The translations under genes were made by a program, and so were the position numbers. The notes below the pieces were generated by a model that was given only the letters and a program-made list of their open reading frames with translations, made no database searches and was not told the DNA's origin. Source: Rutstroemia sp. NJR-2017a BVV2 (Eukaryota > Ascomycota > Leotiomycetes > Helotiales > Rutstroemiaceae). Taken from it: a DNA stretch of 64,000 nt. Positions 55,792 to 64,000 of the stretch are shown one piece after another; position 1 is the stretch's first letter, and each line of letters opens with the position of its first letter. The DNA is taken from contig NJPS01000035.1 of NCBI GenBank assembly GCA_002946415.1, forward strand, positions 310,001-374,000. The letters run 5' to 3'.

Positions 55792-56699
55792 GTAATACCA
55801 CTTCTAGCGAAGTACTGGTTATGCTATATGACTGGCCATTCTCACAACATTCAAGACCTCTCCAGTGTCCGGTCGTACTGAGATGCTGATTTATATCCCG
55901 CTGAGCACCATAGGTCTTTCTGTATATACTGTCAATGTTTGTCGCGGCCCCGAATGTTGTAATCCGTTCAATGTCCCAAACTGTATGAATATTCCCAAAT
56001 GTATGATTATTCCTGCCATCTTCCCATCCGCCCTTTCAGCTCCGCCCTCTCCCCATCCGCCCTCTCCCCATTCGCTCTTTCCCCATCCCCCACCAGCAGT
56101 ACTCCACCCACCCTCAGCAGCAGGTGCAGCTTCGGCAGTCTCAACAGTGGCCCCCATCCACCAACAGCAGCAGGCGCAGCTTAGCCAGTCTCAGTAGCAC
56201 CCTATCCACCAGCACCATCACCAGCACCAGCATCACCTGCCTTTTCGCCATCTCCCTCGCCACCTGCATCTTCATCATCGGACTCATCATCAAAGTAAGA
56301 GCTTGTACATCGCCAGTCTGGTTATTGCCAATCTGTTCATCGATAGTGAAACCTTCTGGAATATGCTCCTGAAGGAATCAGTGGTAGCATCGCCTGCTTT
56401 TTCGCCGTCTCCTCCACCACCTGCATCCTCATCATCGAACTTATCTTCAATCGCTGGCAAATACGATGTTATTTGGCTTGTAATTGATGGACTCCATGAT
56501 ATGATGTGACTCCATAACTGGAACTCCTCGAAGATATCATCGCTGGTAGAGCTGAATTAGCGGATGTTCTTTGGTTTGTAATTGTTGCAATGATGGACTC
56601 CATGACTCCCTGTGTGTGTTGGTTGGGCCCTGTGATATTTGTTGAGTTGGCGATGAGGAAGCAGCAGCAGTCGATTTTCCTGCTGCGTTGGTTTCGCTT

Positions 56700-56880
56700 G
56701 CGATGAGGACGAGCTCTCCGGTGCAGAAATGACAGGCTGGCAGGCAGGCAACAATATCCAAACGACAACTGGACAATTAAACATTATAATCTCTTAGATT
56801 ATTTCGAACATTAGTTGGGTAACAGTAATCAACACTAATGTATTATCCCAAACCCTCCTGTTCTTTCTCCTCTGAAGAGA
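56700..56880 (-). repeat. Dispersed ~150-bp repeat, copy 3 (minus)
   Basis: Read on the minus strand it contains GGGTTTGGGATAATACATTA, GAGATTATAATGTTTAATTG and GCCTGTCATTTCTGCACCGG, in the same order as the other copies. Confidence 0.55.
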
Positions 56881-56892
56881 ACGACAGTTGGC

Positions 56893-57345
56893 ATACTGGA
56901 TGGTGTTTTGTCGTCCCTGGGCTGCAGTATCTGCCATGTGACGACCGGTCAGAAGTCTGGATGAATATTTCGTTGTCGAAACCCTTCGCAATCCGCCGAA
57001 GAAGCATCTGTACGGCGGCCCTCATTATCAGCAGAAGTCTGGATAAATAAGATGCTGCTCTTTTGGAAGAGCCGGTGGAATACGAGGCACCGGAGACTGG
57101 CGAATCGGGTGAGCAAGAATTGGATAGACCTGAACCGGAAATTATCGAAGCACGAGGGCCAGGTCCCTCGGAATCTGAGGAGCTTGAAGAATTAACACTA
57201 GTGGGGTCTGCACATGACCTTCATTTCTATTTTGTCGACCACTCTGGTTGTTTAATTGTCCATTATACATGCATTGTGCTGAGCGCTGCCGGCATACTGG
57301 ATGATGTTTTGTCGTCCCTAAGCTGCAGCCAGCAGAAGTCTGGAT
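56893..57345 (+). repeat. Direct duplication within 56.9-57.35 kb
   Basis: CATACTGGATGGTGTTTTGT followed by CGTCCCTGGGCTGCAG and CAGAAGTCTGGATGAAT at about 56894-56965 recurs at about 57293-57345. A third CAGAAGTCTGGAT is at about 57032. They are same-orientation copies about 400 bp apart. Confidence 0.7.
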
Positions 57346-57347
57346 GA

Positions 57348-58080
57348 ATGCCGCGAGTGAGCAAGAATTGGATGGACCTATTGAGACGAGAGTTAAAAGA
57401 TGATATCGACAGGATTTTGCCTCTCCACTTCCCAGGCCTCTGCTACGACTTTATCTTCAGCAGCAAGCAAGTTCATCTGGAATTACCTTCCATGTATTGT
57501 GTTGAGCGCAGATGGTATGGAATATTTGTTCGGCCTTAGCTGGGGTGGAGGTTCTTAACATTGATTACTTCCAATGGAAAGTTGAGCATAATCGTACCAA
57601 TAAGCAATTGGCAAGTGGAGCTGAGCCTGACTTGGCCAAAATACGGGGAGGTAGCTTGGACAAAGTACTTGCCCTGTTGCATTGGGAAATTGAAACTGGT
57701 AAGATAGTCTCCGAGACTACTATAAGAGCGGATAATGTTATAGAGGTGTGGCTCTCTAGGAATAAGGATCTCATAGAATCGCCTAGTCAGGGTTCTATAA
57801 TACAGCGAATATATCGTATTATATCGAAATAAGGGCCTTGCTGCCCGGAAGGCAGGAGGATGGGCTGGATTTGCTAAGGCCCGTTCTATCCAGAAGGCAA
57901 ATGGAAATTCTGAACTTGCTAAGGGCCGTGCTACCCAGAAGGCAAATGGAAATCCTGAACTTGCTAAGGGCCGTGCTATCATGGCGGCACAAGGAAATCC
58001 CACGTTGCTTTAGCTACTGCTGCACGTATAGTAGCTGCTGTGACACGACATGCTACGAAGACAAGGGCGCTACAGAACAG
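57348..58080 (+). pseudogene. Broken unknown gene with 45-bp in-frame repeats
   Basis: Short consecutive frames have protein-like sequence (WMDLLRRELKDDIDRILPLH; GGSLDKVLALLHWEIETGKI; NVIEVWLSRNKDLIESPSQG) but are separated by stops and frame changes. At 57874-57963 two tandem 45-bp units encode AKGRATQKANGNPEL-like repeats, followed by further coding-like sequence past a stop. I do not recognise the family. Multiple breaks suggest a decayed gene. Confidence 0.35.
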
Positions 58081-59270
58081 TGACTATCCGGAGAAGTAGA
58101 GGAATGGAAACAAACATACTAGGAAGCGTTTTGCACAGTACCAGAAACTTCTCGATATAACTACAGCACAGGAGGAAAAAACGGACATTTTGAAGTATTT
58201 CACAAAAAAAGGGGGGTATTGTATATAAGCAAACACCCTGAAAGAGGAGGTCTTCGATAGGAAGGGGATGGAGGGGATAAAGATTGAACTTTTTGGGAGG
58301 GGTTTGGGATAAGAAAGTGGATACTTGCTAGAACCATAATTATAACTAGCTTGAAAATCGCAATTTTTTAACGCACAGTCACGATAATTGCGAGTATAAT
58401 AGTGAGGAATCATCCTTGTCCTCGTCTGGTCCATCAGACAAGTTATTCTTTGTCTATAATTTCCCAACCGTTCATAAGTCTTTTCACCGATACGATCCGA
58501 ATATTCTAGGAAGAGCGAAGTGGAATCTTGCTTGTAAGGAGCTTGGAGTTGTATTTCCATTTCGGAACATCATCATATTGATCGACATTCCTGCTCCGTT
58601 GACGCCAGACTGAAAGCCTCGAGCTTCCTCGTCCGCCTCTTTCTCAGACTTTCCATGCCGTCTCTCAATTCTTAGCTTCTCGCTCCGCTCAGACAAGACC
58701 CATGTCTTTTAATGTCCGAGGATTTCTTGCGAAATGCGCGAGGTGGTTACGGTAGTCGAAGTCCTGAACCGTTAGACCACGTGTATAGAGCCTGGAACGA
58801 GGGAGAAACAAACACGAGTGGATGAGGAGTTACAGAAGTATGTTTGGTGTTGGTATGTAGTACATGAATAACAGGATTGCGGTTGTCCAGATGGTTTGGG
58901 TTAATTGCGGGATGGGAAAGAGATTATGCTTTTTTATTATGTGTCTATGTTTCAATGCAGGTGATCAGAGCCAAAACAGCGTGCACAACCACCGCAATCG
59001 TATGACTAGTCTCAATGTCGACTCTTCATAATCGTCCTGAGTTAAGCGAAGATCTAACGAAAAGGGGCAAGTAGTAGAAGAATCGATGGCTCAGTGAGCG
59101 GTATCAAAAGACTGCACGAATAATTCTTTCGGTTGTCTGAACAGTTCTTGTGAAATGAAACCCCTGTTTTCTGATTTTAATGTTCTCAGTATTTAAATGC
59201 TATCTCTGAGCTGCCCATATGGATATCGTTCGGCGGTGGCATCCCAAACCCTACTCAACTAACACCCGCC
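58081..59270. other. Intergenic
   Basis: No supported gene. A tRNA-Glu-like D-arm sequence (GTGGTCTAACGGTTCAGGAC on the minus strand near 58755-58790) lacks the remaining arms. Confidence 0.45.
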
Positions 59271-60269
59271 TTAAACAACAAACCCCACAACCATCATAAC
59301 TCCCATCGCCCACCCAAAAACCTCAGAAAACCCCGTTTCTACTATCCTCCCGGCGCCATCTGGCACTCCATCTACCTTCTTAGACCCCTCCGTAAAATTC
59401 TTTGCTCTCAGGCAGCCCATCTTCGCGGATGTGGACCCCGCCCCGTCATTGAATGAGCTCTTCGGGCTCTGCACGAGCACCATTGGCCAGATACGCTTCA
59501 CAGCCTCTTCATAGTACGTTGTGTTCGAAGGATCATGTATTTCCGACGCGCTGTACTCCCAGCCTTGGGAGAGAGAGAGGGTTTGATTTGGGGTGACTTG
59601 ATTGTGTTAGGACACCGTATATCAGGAATTGGGACGGAAGGGAAGAGGAGAATACAGATAAATCACGAGAGGGAAAAAGAGTGAAATGAAGGAGACGAAA
59701 AACATACTATGCGAGAGAAACAGCCCGTCAAAACTTCCCGCACACTGGGGAGGAACATCAAAGGACGTAAATCCTCCACAAGCAGCACCCGTTGTGTTGA
59801 TCTTCGCTGCATCCGCCAGTTTATTCGCAACCATAGCTGTAAAATTCCCAACGCAATCCTCTCCGAACGCTTGCTCGCACCCCCCTTCGTCATCTTGTCC
59901 TATCTCCGTTGCATTTTGCGCCACGTCTAGCACGAGTATAATGCAAGTGTCCCAGGAGGAATTTGACGCAAATATGTTATTCTGCGTTTCAAGAGAGATC
60001 ACAGTGTTTGTTCTCGTTTGATTGTTTCTCCATGGGACCTCGGTGACGTTAATTTGAGTGTTCCATTGCGCGGGTTCTAGGGACATGGGGTTGGAGAAGG
60101 ATGTGTTGACGGCTGGGAGGTAACCGATGCCGGTCGCGTTAGGGTGCTGGTTGTAGGGAATGAAGTAGGAGGCGTTAGGATGGGGTCCAGGGCCGGAGCC
60201 CGTGCTTGGTACGAGGTCGATTTGGGCGGCGATGAGGGGGAGGAGAATAAGTGCGAGTGCGTGATACAT
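59271..60269 (-). CDS. Secreted, probably GPI-anchored protein of unknown function
   Basis: Exon 1 (60269-59708) and exon 2 (59563-59271) flank an intron with a GTATGT donor, a CCTAAC branch and an AAG acceptor; the product is about 284 residues. A signal peptide (MYHALALILLPLIAAQ) precedes an N-glycosylation-rich domain (sites such as NAS, NTS, NQT, NSS, NAT, NFT and NTT). Paired cysteines occur in WDTCIILVLDVAQNA, GGCEQAFGEDCVGNFTAMVA and GAACGGFTSFDVPPQCAGSF. The end is hydrophobic (FGWAMGVMMVVGFVV), consistent with GPI attachment. I do not recognise the family; it looks like a cell-surface protein. Confidence 0.82.
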
Positions 60270-60955
60270 CTTGATATCAGAGACAGCTTTACTTAAGCAG
60301 CTGGCGAAGACAATACAGCGGGATATAAAACAAAAGTAGTGCAATCAGGATCAAATTAAATTGAGAGTTGCAATTCAGAATCCACACGATGAATAGCCTT
60401 GCCGATAAATCGGTTACCTAACCGAGAAAAAATGGCCGATTTGGGAAAATATATCACTGTTGTCCAACGAATGTCTTAAAGAGTTGAAGACGTTATAATG
60501 TTCTTATTTTCCATTGTTTTTGGAACACTGCCGCCAGCCTGCTATTTCTATACCGGAGAGCCGTGCTTGACAACTGCCCGATTGAGTATGACGTCATCGG
60601 AGACTTTCAAGGAGCGCTCTGGCACTAGCCGAAGAAGCAGCGGCGTGGTCGTCCATACGAGGAAGGCCATTCGAGCTCTGCTCGGGAAGGCAAATTGATC
60701 GACTTTTGGACATGATCGGCTACATTTGACAATCCTCTGGAGTAGCCAAGCTGGTTTGACGTGAATAGCCTCATGCCGAGAATCTTGGCTGTTGGATTTC
60801 CTACCGCGACATGCCTTGGGAGTAATGTCAGTTTCGTAGTGGTCCATTCGTATGGCCCATCCTTGGTATGCGTTTGATTCTTACTCGAGTGGAACTGTAA
60901 CCAGCAAGCAAGAGGTACCGTGTCGTTTCAATCGAACTACAACATCCATACTTTC
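60270..60955. other. Intergenic; GPI-protein promoter and dispersed-repeat copy
   Basis: No gene is supported. It contains the fourth copy of the dispersed ~150-bp repeat (60432-60562). A 66-codon frame from 60498 includes the conserved PPACYFYTGE segment of that repeat. Confidence 0.5.
60432..60562 (+). repeat. Dispersed ~150-bp repeat, copy 4
   Basis: It has GGCCGATTTGGGA, TTGTCCAACGAATGT, GACGTTATAATGTTCTTATT and CTGCTATTTCTATACCGGAG, in the same order as the copies near 34.8, 42.3 and 56.8 kb. Confidence 0.6.
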
Positions 60956-62173
60956 CTATGCACTCTCCGCAGCCTTGAAGATCCTAGCCCAGCTTGCGCA
61001 TCCTATCATTGTCTTACATAAGTTCCCATGTTCATCCCTCTCCTGCTCATTCCTTTCCAATCCCTTATTCAAGCCAAACTTAGCATTGAACCTATGAGCA
61101 TGATCTTCAGAAATAGTGTAGGGCACACTTCCACGAAAATACAATCCATCTACGGGATCAAACATGAATTCTCGCCCCCAGTTTGCAATTCTTATGATCT
61201 CATGTCGTAGCTGTTCTTGTAGTGCATGTCGGGAAAGTGCTACGTAACCGTCGACTAGATGGTGGATGAAGAATGATCCATCTGATAGATTGCGCTGAGA
61301 AGAGTCTGGAATGGAGCGATCGTATAAAGGAGCTTCTCTGTTGAGAGCGGACTGTGCCAGTTCCGTAGCCGTTCTCAGATATTCATCTTTCCCAGTAGCC
61401 TCATAAAGTAAAGTAAAGCCGTGAATAGCGAACCCAGTATTATACGTCCATTTCATTTTGTTTATCTCTGTCGATCCATCATCTTTATACGCCAATTGAT
61501 CCCAAATAAGTCCGTCTTCAGGATCTCGCAGATTCGAAGATAGCCAATTCAACGAGCGTTCCGCAAATGCTACAAAATTGGGATCATGTCGTATCGCTGC
61601 TATCCTCAGAGCTGAAACAGCAGTAGGTCCAGTCGAACAGGCAGCGCGCGATTTATCGTTATTCAGATGCCAGGGTATTCCACCATCCCTTGCCCCTGAA
61701 GGCATTATAAAATTGCGTAAAATATCCCTTGCTTGATCGAGATATCTTTCCTCGCCCGTCGATTGGAACGCACTTATAAGAGCCTGCACCGCATGCGCAT
61801 TATCGTCGTAATATATATCTTCATTCCCGGGAAACATTTTCCAAGCGCAAAAAGCGTGTCGTTGGGGATTCCAGTAGTCTTGGAGAGCTGCCGCGGTTTC
61901 ATGGATTTGGTGAGGAGGCAAACATTCCACCGCGGCGTGAAGCATGATTATAACTGGCCAAACCACGTATCCAAAGTCATTTTCGGCGCCGAGAGTGCTT
62001 TCGGACTTGACTTTACCTTGGAATTGGTGGTTTTTCGCTGAGTAGAAAAAGCTGTGGGTTCGATTTGCCAGCGCTTGTGAAGAATGAGGATCGCTGCTAC
62101 TAGAGCTAGAAATGGGTTTCTGCGAACTAGAGCTGTCGACTCTGTCCTTCAGTTCGTGTAGAAACTTGCGCAT
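60956..62173 (-). CDS. GH76-like / six-hairpin glycosidase-fold protein
   Basis: This is an intronless frame. The ATG at 62173 (MRKFLHELKDRV) gives about 405 residues; upstream only a TTG is available. There is no signal peptide. The sequence is built of paired helices typical of (alpha/alpha)6 barrels: DFGYVVWPVIIMLHAAVECL, YYDDNAHAVQALISAFQSTG, RYLDQARDILRNFI, GGIPWHLNN, WTYNTGFAIHGFTLLYEATG and GYVALSRHAL. The DDNAHA segment and YNTGFAIHGFTLL resemble the catalytic DD motif and following hairpin of GH76 alpha-1,6-mannanase-like proteins. Lack of a signal peptide suggests an intracellular relative rather than a wall mannanase. Substrate unknown. Confidence 0.75.
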   Translation of the reverse strand: MRKFLHELKDRVDSSSSQKPISSSSSSDPHSSQALANRTHSFFYSAKNHQFQGKVKSESTLGAENDFGYVVWPVIIMLHAAVECLPPHQIHETAAALQDYWNPQRHAFCAWKMFPGNEDIYYDDNAHAVQALISAFQSTGEERYLDQARDILRNFIMPSGARDGGIPWHLNNDKSRAACSTGPTAVSALRIAAIRHDPNFVAFAERSLNWLSSNLRDPEDGLIWDQLAYKDDGSTEINKMKWTYNTGFAIHGFTLLYEATGKDEYLRTATELAQSALNREAPLYDRSIPDSSQRNLSDGSFFIHHLVDGYVALSRHALQEQLRHEIIRIANWGREFMFDPVDGLYFRGSVPYTISEDHAHRFNAKFGLNKGLERNEQERDEHGNLCKTMIGCASWARIFKAAESA

Positions 62174-63091
62174 AGCGAGGAGAGACAAATGTTTGCTTAA
62201 TTGTTACGTCCAAAAAGTATACTTCACGACAACTGATGCTGTCGTAGGCAATTTAGTTACATCATTGGGGCTTGGTAGAGCTTTTAGTGGCTGAAGTTAC
62301 TGTGGGGTCGGGATCTGTGGGGCTGCCGAAGCCGAAAACTCCACACCTGAAGCCTAAATGATAGAATGAAACGAACAGTTGAGGTACCGATCAGCTGTGT
62401 TCTAACATGAGGTGGAGTTGAGTTTTGGTAGAGGGAAGGTGTTGGATAATGGTGGTGGATGAAAATGATGAAGTCTCATCGTGATTACAAAGTCCTTTTC
62501 TCAGCAGACCCCGCACTTTACTCTGCTTCCAAATCTTCCAGCCAGTACCAGACATTGAGTTCCATTAAAACGAAGCAGCGAGCCTTGAGCATACTTTAAA
62601 GCCATTTATTCCTTTCTCGATCGAGGAACAAGCTAGACTTGGTCTGTGTTCCGCGATGCTTGACATCTGCGCATGGCTGGTTGAGGCGCTCAGATATTAA
62701 GAGGAGTTTTATCCTTACTTGTGCTGCGGGAGATGATCTTTCTACGCTTGACAGCGTCGGGGACAATTATCCCTTACTATATGGCTTTTGCAAGGCTCGT
62801 ACGTTAGTTCTACAGGCCTTGCAGGTATCTAGGCAACATGTTCATGAGTATTTGAGGAAAGGCTGCTTTGAGACTTGAGAGTAATGCTTAGAGACTCGAA
62901 TGGAAGTCAACGCCCACCATCTAGCTATAGTCCCCTCGCTTTTCCTCCCCTTCCTCCGCGTCTCCGTACGACTCTTGACACCAACCAAAGAAGTTACCTG
63001 TGAGACAAGCACGCCATCTTCAAAGCATTCATTCTGGTACTTCAGACGTAGGAGTCTATGCACTAGCTGCTCACTCCAGCCTTCCAAATTT
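62174..63091. other. Intergenic
   Basis: No supported gene; short frames on both strands only. It includes the promoter of the GH76-like gene and the 3' region of the epoxide hydrolase. Confidence 0.55.
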
Positions 63092-64000
63092 CTATGCTTT
63101 CCTAAACTTATCAACATTAGAAAGCGAATTGTTTCCCCAGAAAGTTCTTATGTTATCGACAAGTATGTCAGGAACCTCATATGCAGCAAAGTGCCCGCCC
63201 CGAGGATTGTCCACTTCATAAGTAAGGTTCGCCTCTCTTTGTATCCATGGGATTGGCTTGCGATGTATGTTAGTGCCAGCGTATTTCCTCAGGAAGAATC
63301 AACTTACTGTTCTGAACCCATCCTTCGGGAACGATGCCACTCCAATTGGATTGTCGATGAATAAGAATCCTTCGTTCAACCAGGTGCCAACCTGTCATTT
63401 GTTAGATCTCCGCAAATCTTCTAACCGTAGATAGAGTATCTGACTCACTTTCGCGATCTCCTTATACATAACCAGGCCTCCGTACGGACCCTGGATGATA
63501 TACATCATCCCCCAGGTTATTATCTCTTCTTTCGTCCACCAATATGAATCCACATGATTGAACATAAAATCGTAGATCCAGGCTACAAAGCCAACCGGAC
63601 TATCCGTCATCGCAACAGCCAGCTGCAACGGCCTGGTCTGTTGGATATCTCTATATCCCGCATACTCTGCGTTGAAGACTAGCAGCGGCGCAATATTCGC
63701 ATTCTCTTCAGGAGTCGTCTCACCAGCAGCATATCGTTCTAAATCCGTAGCATTCGGCTGTATAAGGAAGAAGTTCGACAGTGATGACACCACGTTGTCA
63801 GGAAATTGCCCAGCCATATAGCGGAGTGTGAAGCCTCCGAAATCACCACCCTGGATGACATATTGAGTATATCCGAGCTGCTTTGTCATGAGGTTGTTGA
63901 ACGCTTCTCCACTTTCCCGCAAGCCTAATCCGGGGTACTCGGGCGCGGGAGAAAATCCAAAGCCAGGAAGGGAAGGAGCAACAACATGAAAGGCAGGCAC
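63092..64000 (-). CDS. Epoxide hydrolase (alpha/beta-hydrolase), N-terminus beyond the window
   Basis: Three exons are visible: 64000-63449 (running off the right edge), 63391-63308 and 63256-63092, with GTGAGT..CAG and GTAAGT..AAG introns. The protein begins inside the domain at FHVVAPSLPGFGFSPAPEY. QGGDFGGFTLRYMAG carries the nucleophile aspartate of the epoxide-hydrolase elbow. Further marks are SPVGFVAWIYDFMF and the C-terminal NPRGGHFAAYEVPDILVDNI, whose histidine completes the triad. Fungal members of this microsomal-type family open epoxides to diols, in detoxification or secondary metabolism. About 100 or more N-terminal residues, including the HGWP oxyanion region, lie outside. Confidence 0.87.

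Noticed and set aside
58740..58800. tRNA-Glu-like D-arm sequence on the minus strand
   Set aside because: Anticodon arm, T arm and acceptor stem could not be completed; probably a fragment or chance.

Overview
The window is nuclear DNA of a filamentous ascomycete (Pezizomycotina). The signs are short spliceosomal introns (about 50-100 bp) with GTRNGT donors, CTAAC/CTAAT-type branch points and YAG acceptors, monocistronic genes on both strands, and fungal-only families (2EXR, GH71-CBM24, GPI-tailed GH16, DUF3494). Class-level placement, perhaps Leotiomycetes, is only a guess. No rRNA gene, complete tRNA or CRISPR array was found. Exon boundaries were worked out by eye from splice signals and reading frame.

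Layout. 1-5.3 kb: an ice-binding-like secreted protein, a 5'-truncated ML-domain gene abutting a 5'-truncated secreted-domain fragment, and one hypothetical gene. 5.3-16.2 kb: gene-poor, with one hypothetical gene (10776-11748) lying between two oppositely oriented sets of a 13-14 bp motif (AGATGTGCAACAAA); the right-hand set is a regular array with about 83-97 bp spacing. 16.2-25.4 kb: housekeeping-type genes, namely a GT8-like Golgi glycosyltransferase, a 1068-residue single-pass membrane protein, a 2EXR protein and a GPI-anchored GH16. 26.7-36.3 kb: a minus-strand group of possible metabolic genes (degenerate dienelactone-hydrolase-like gene, MDR reductase, O-methyltransferase, cytochrome P450, short-chain dehydrogenase with a frameshift). 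This group is interrupted at 29-30 kb by a plus-strand HUH Rep gene with upstream iterons that resembles CRESS-DNA virus Rep. 37-43 kb: gene fragments, including a DEAD-box helicase split by an inversion, an Mlp1/TPR-like coiled-coil fragment and decayed tandem repeats. 45-52.6 kb: GH71 alpha-1,3-glucanase with CBM24-like modules, GH25-like lysozyme, and a Gtr1/RagA GTPase. 53-58.7 kb: minisatellites and remnants of a C2H2/coiled-coil gene. 59-64 kb: a GPI-anchored secreted protein, a GH76/six-hairpin-like glycosidase and a right-truncated epoxide hydrolase.

How the genes relate. GH16, GH71, GH25 and the GH76-like protein form a cell-wall or polysaccharide-acting theme but are scattered and independently transcribed. 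OMT, P450, SDR and MDR are adjacent on one strand and could be a small tailoring cluster, but no backbone enzyme is visible. A 14-bp CACGTG-centred sequence is shared upstream of the P450 and SDR genes. The strongest candidates for new biology are the iteron-linked Rep gene and the ~83-bp-phased motif array with its inverted partner.
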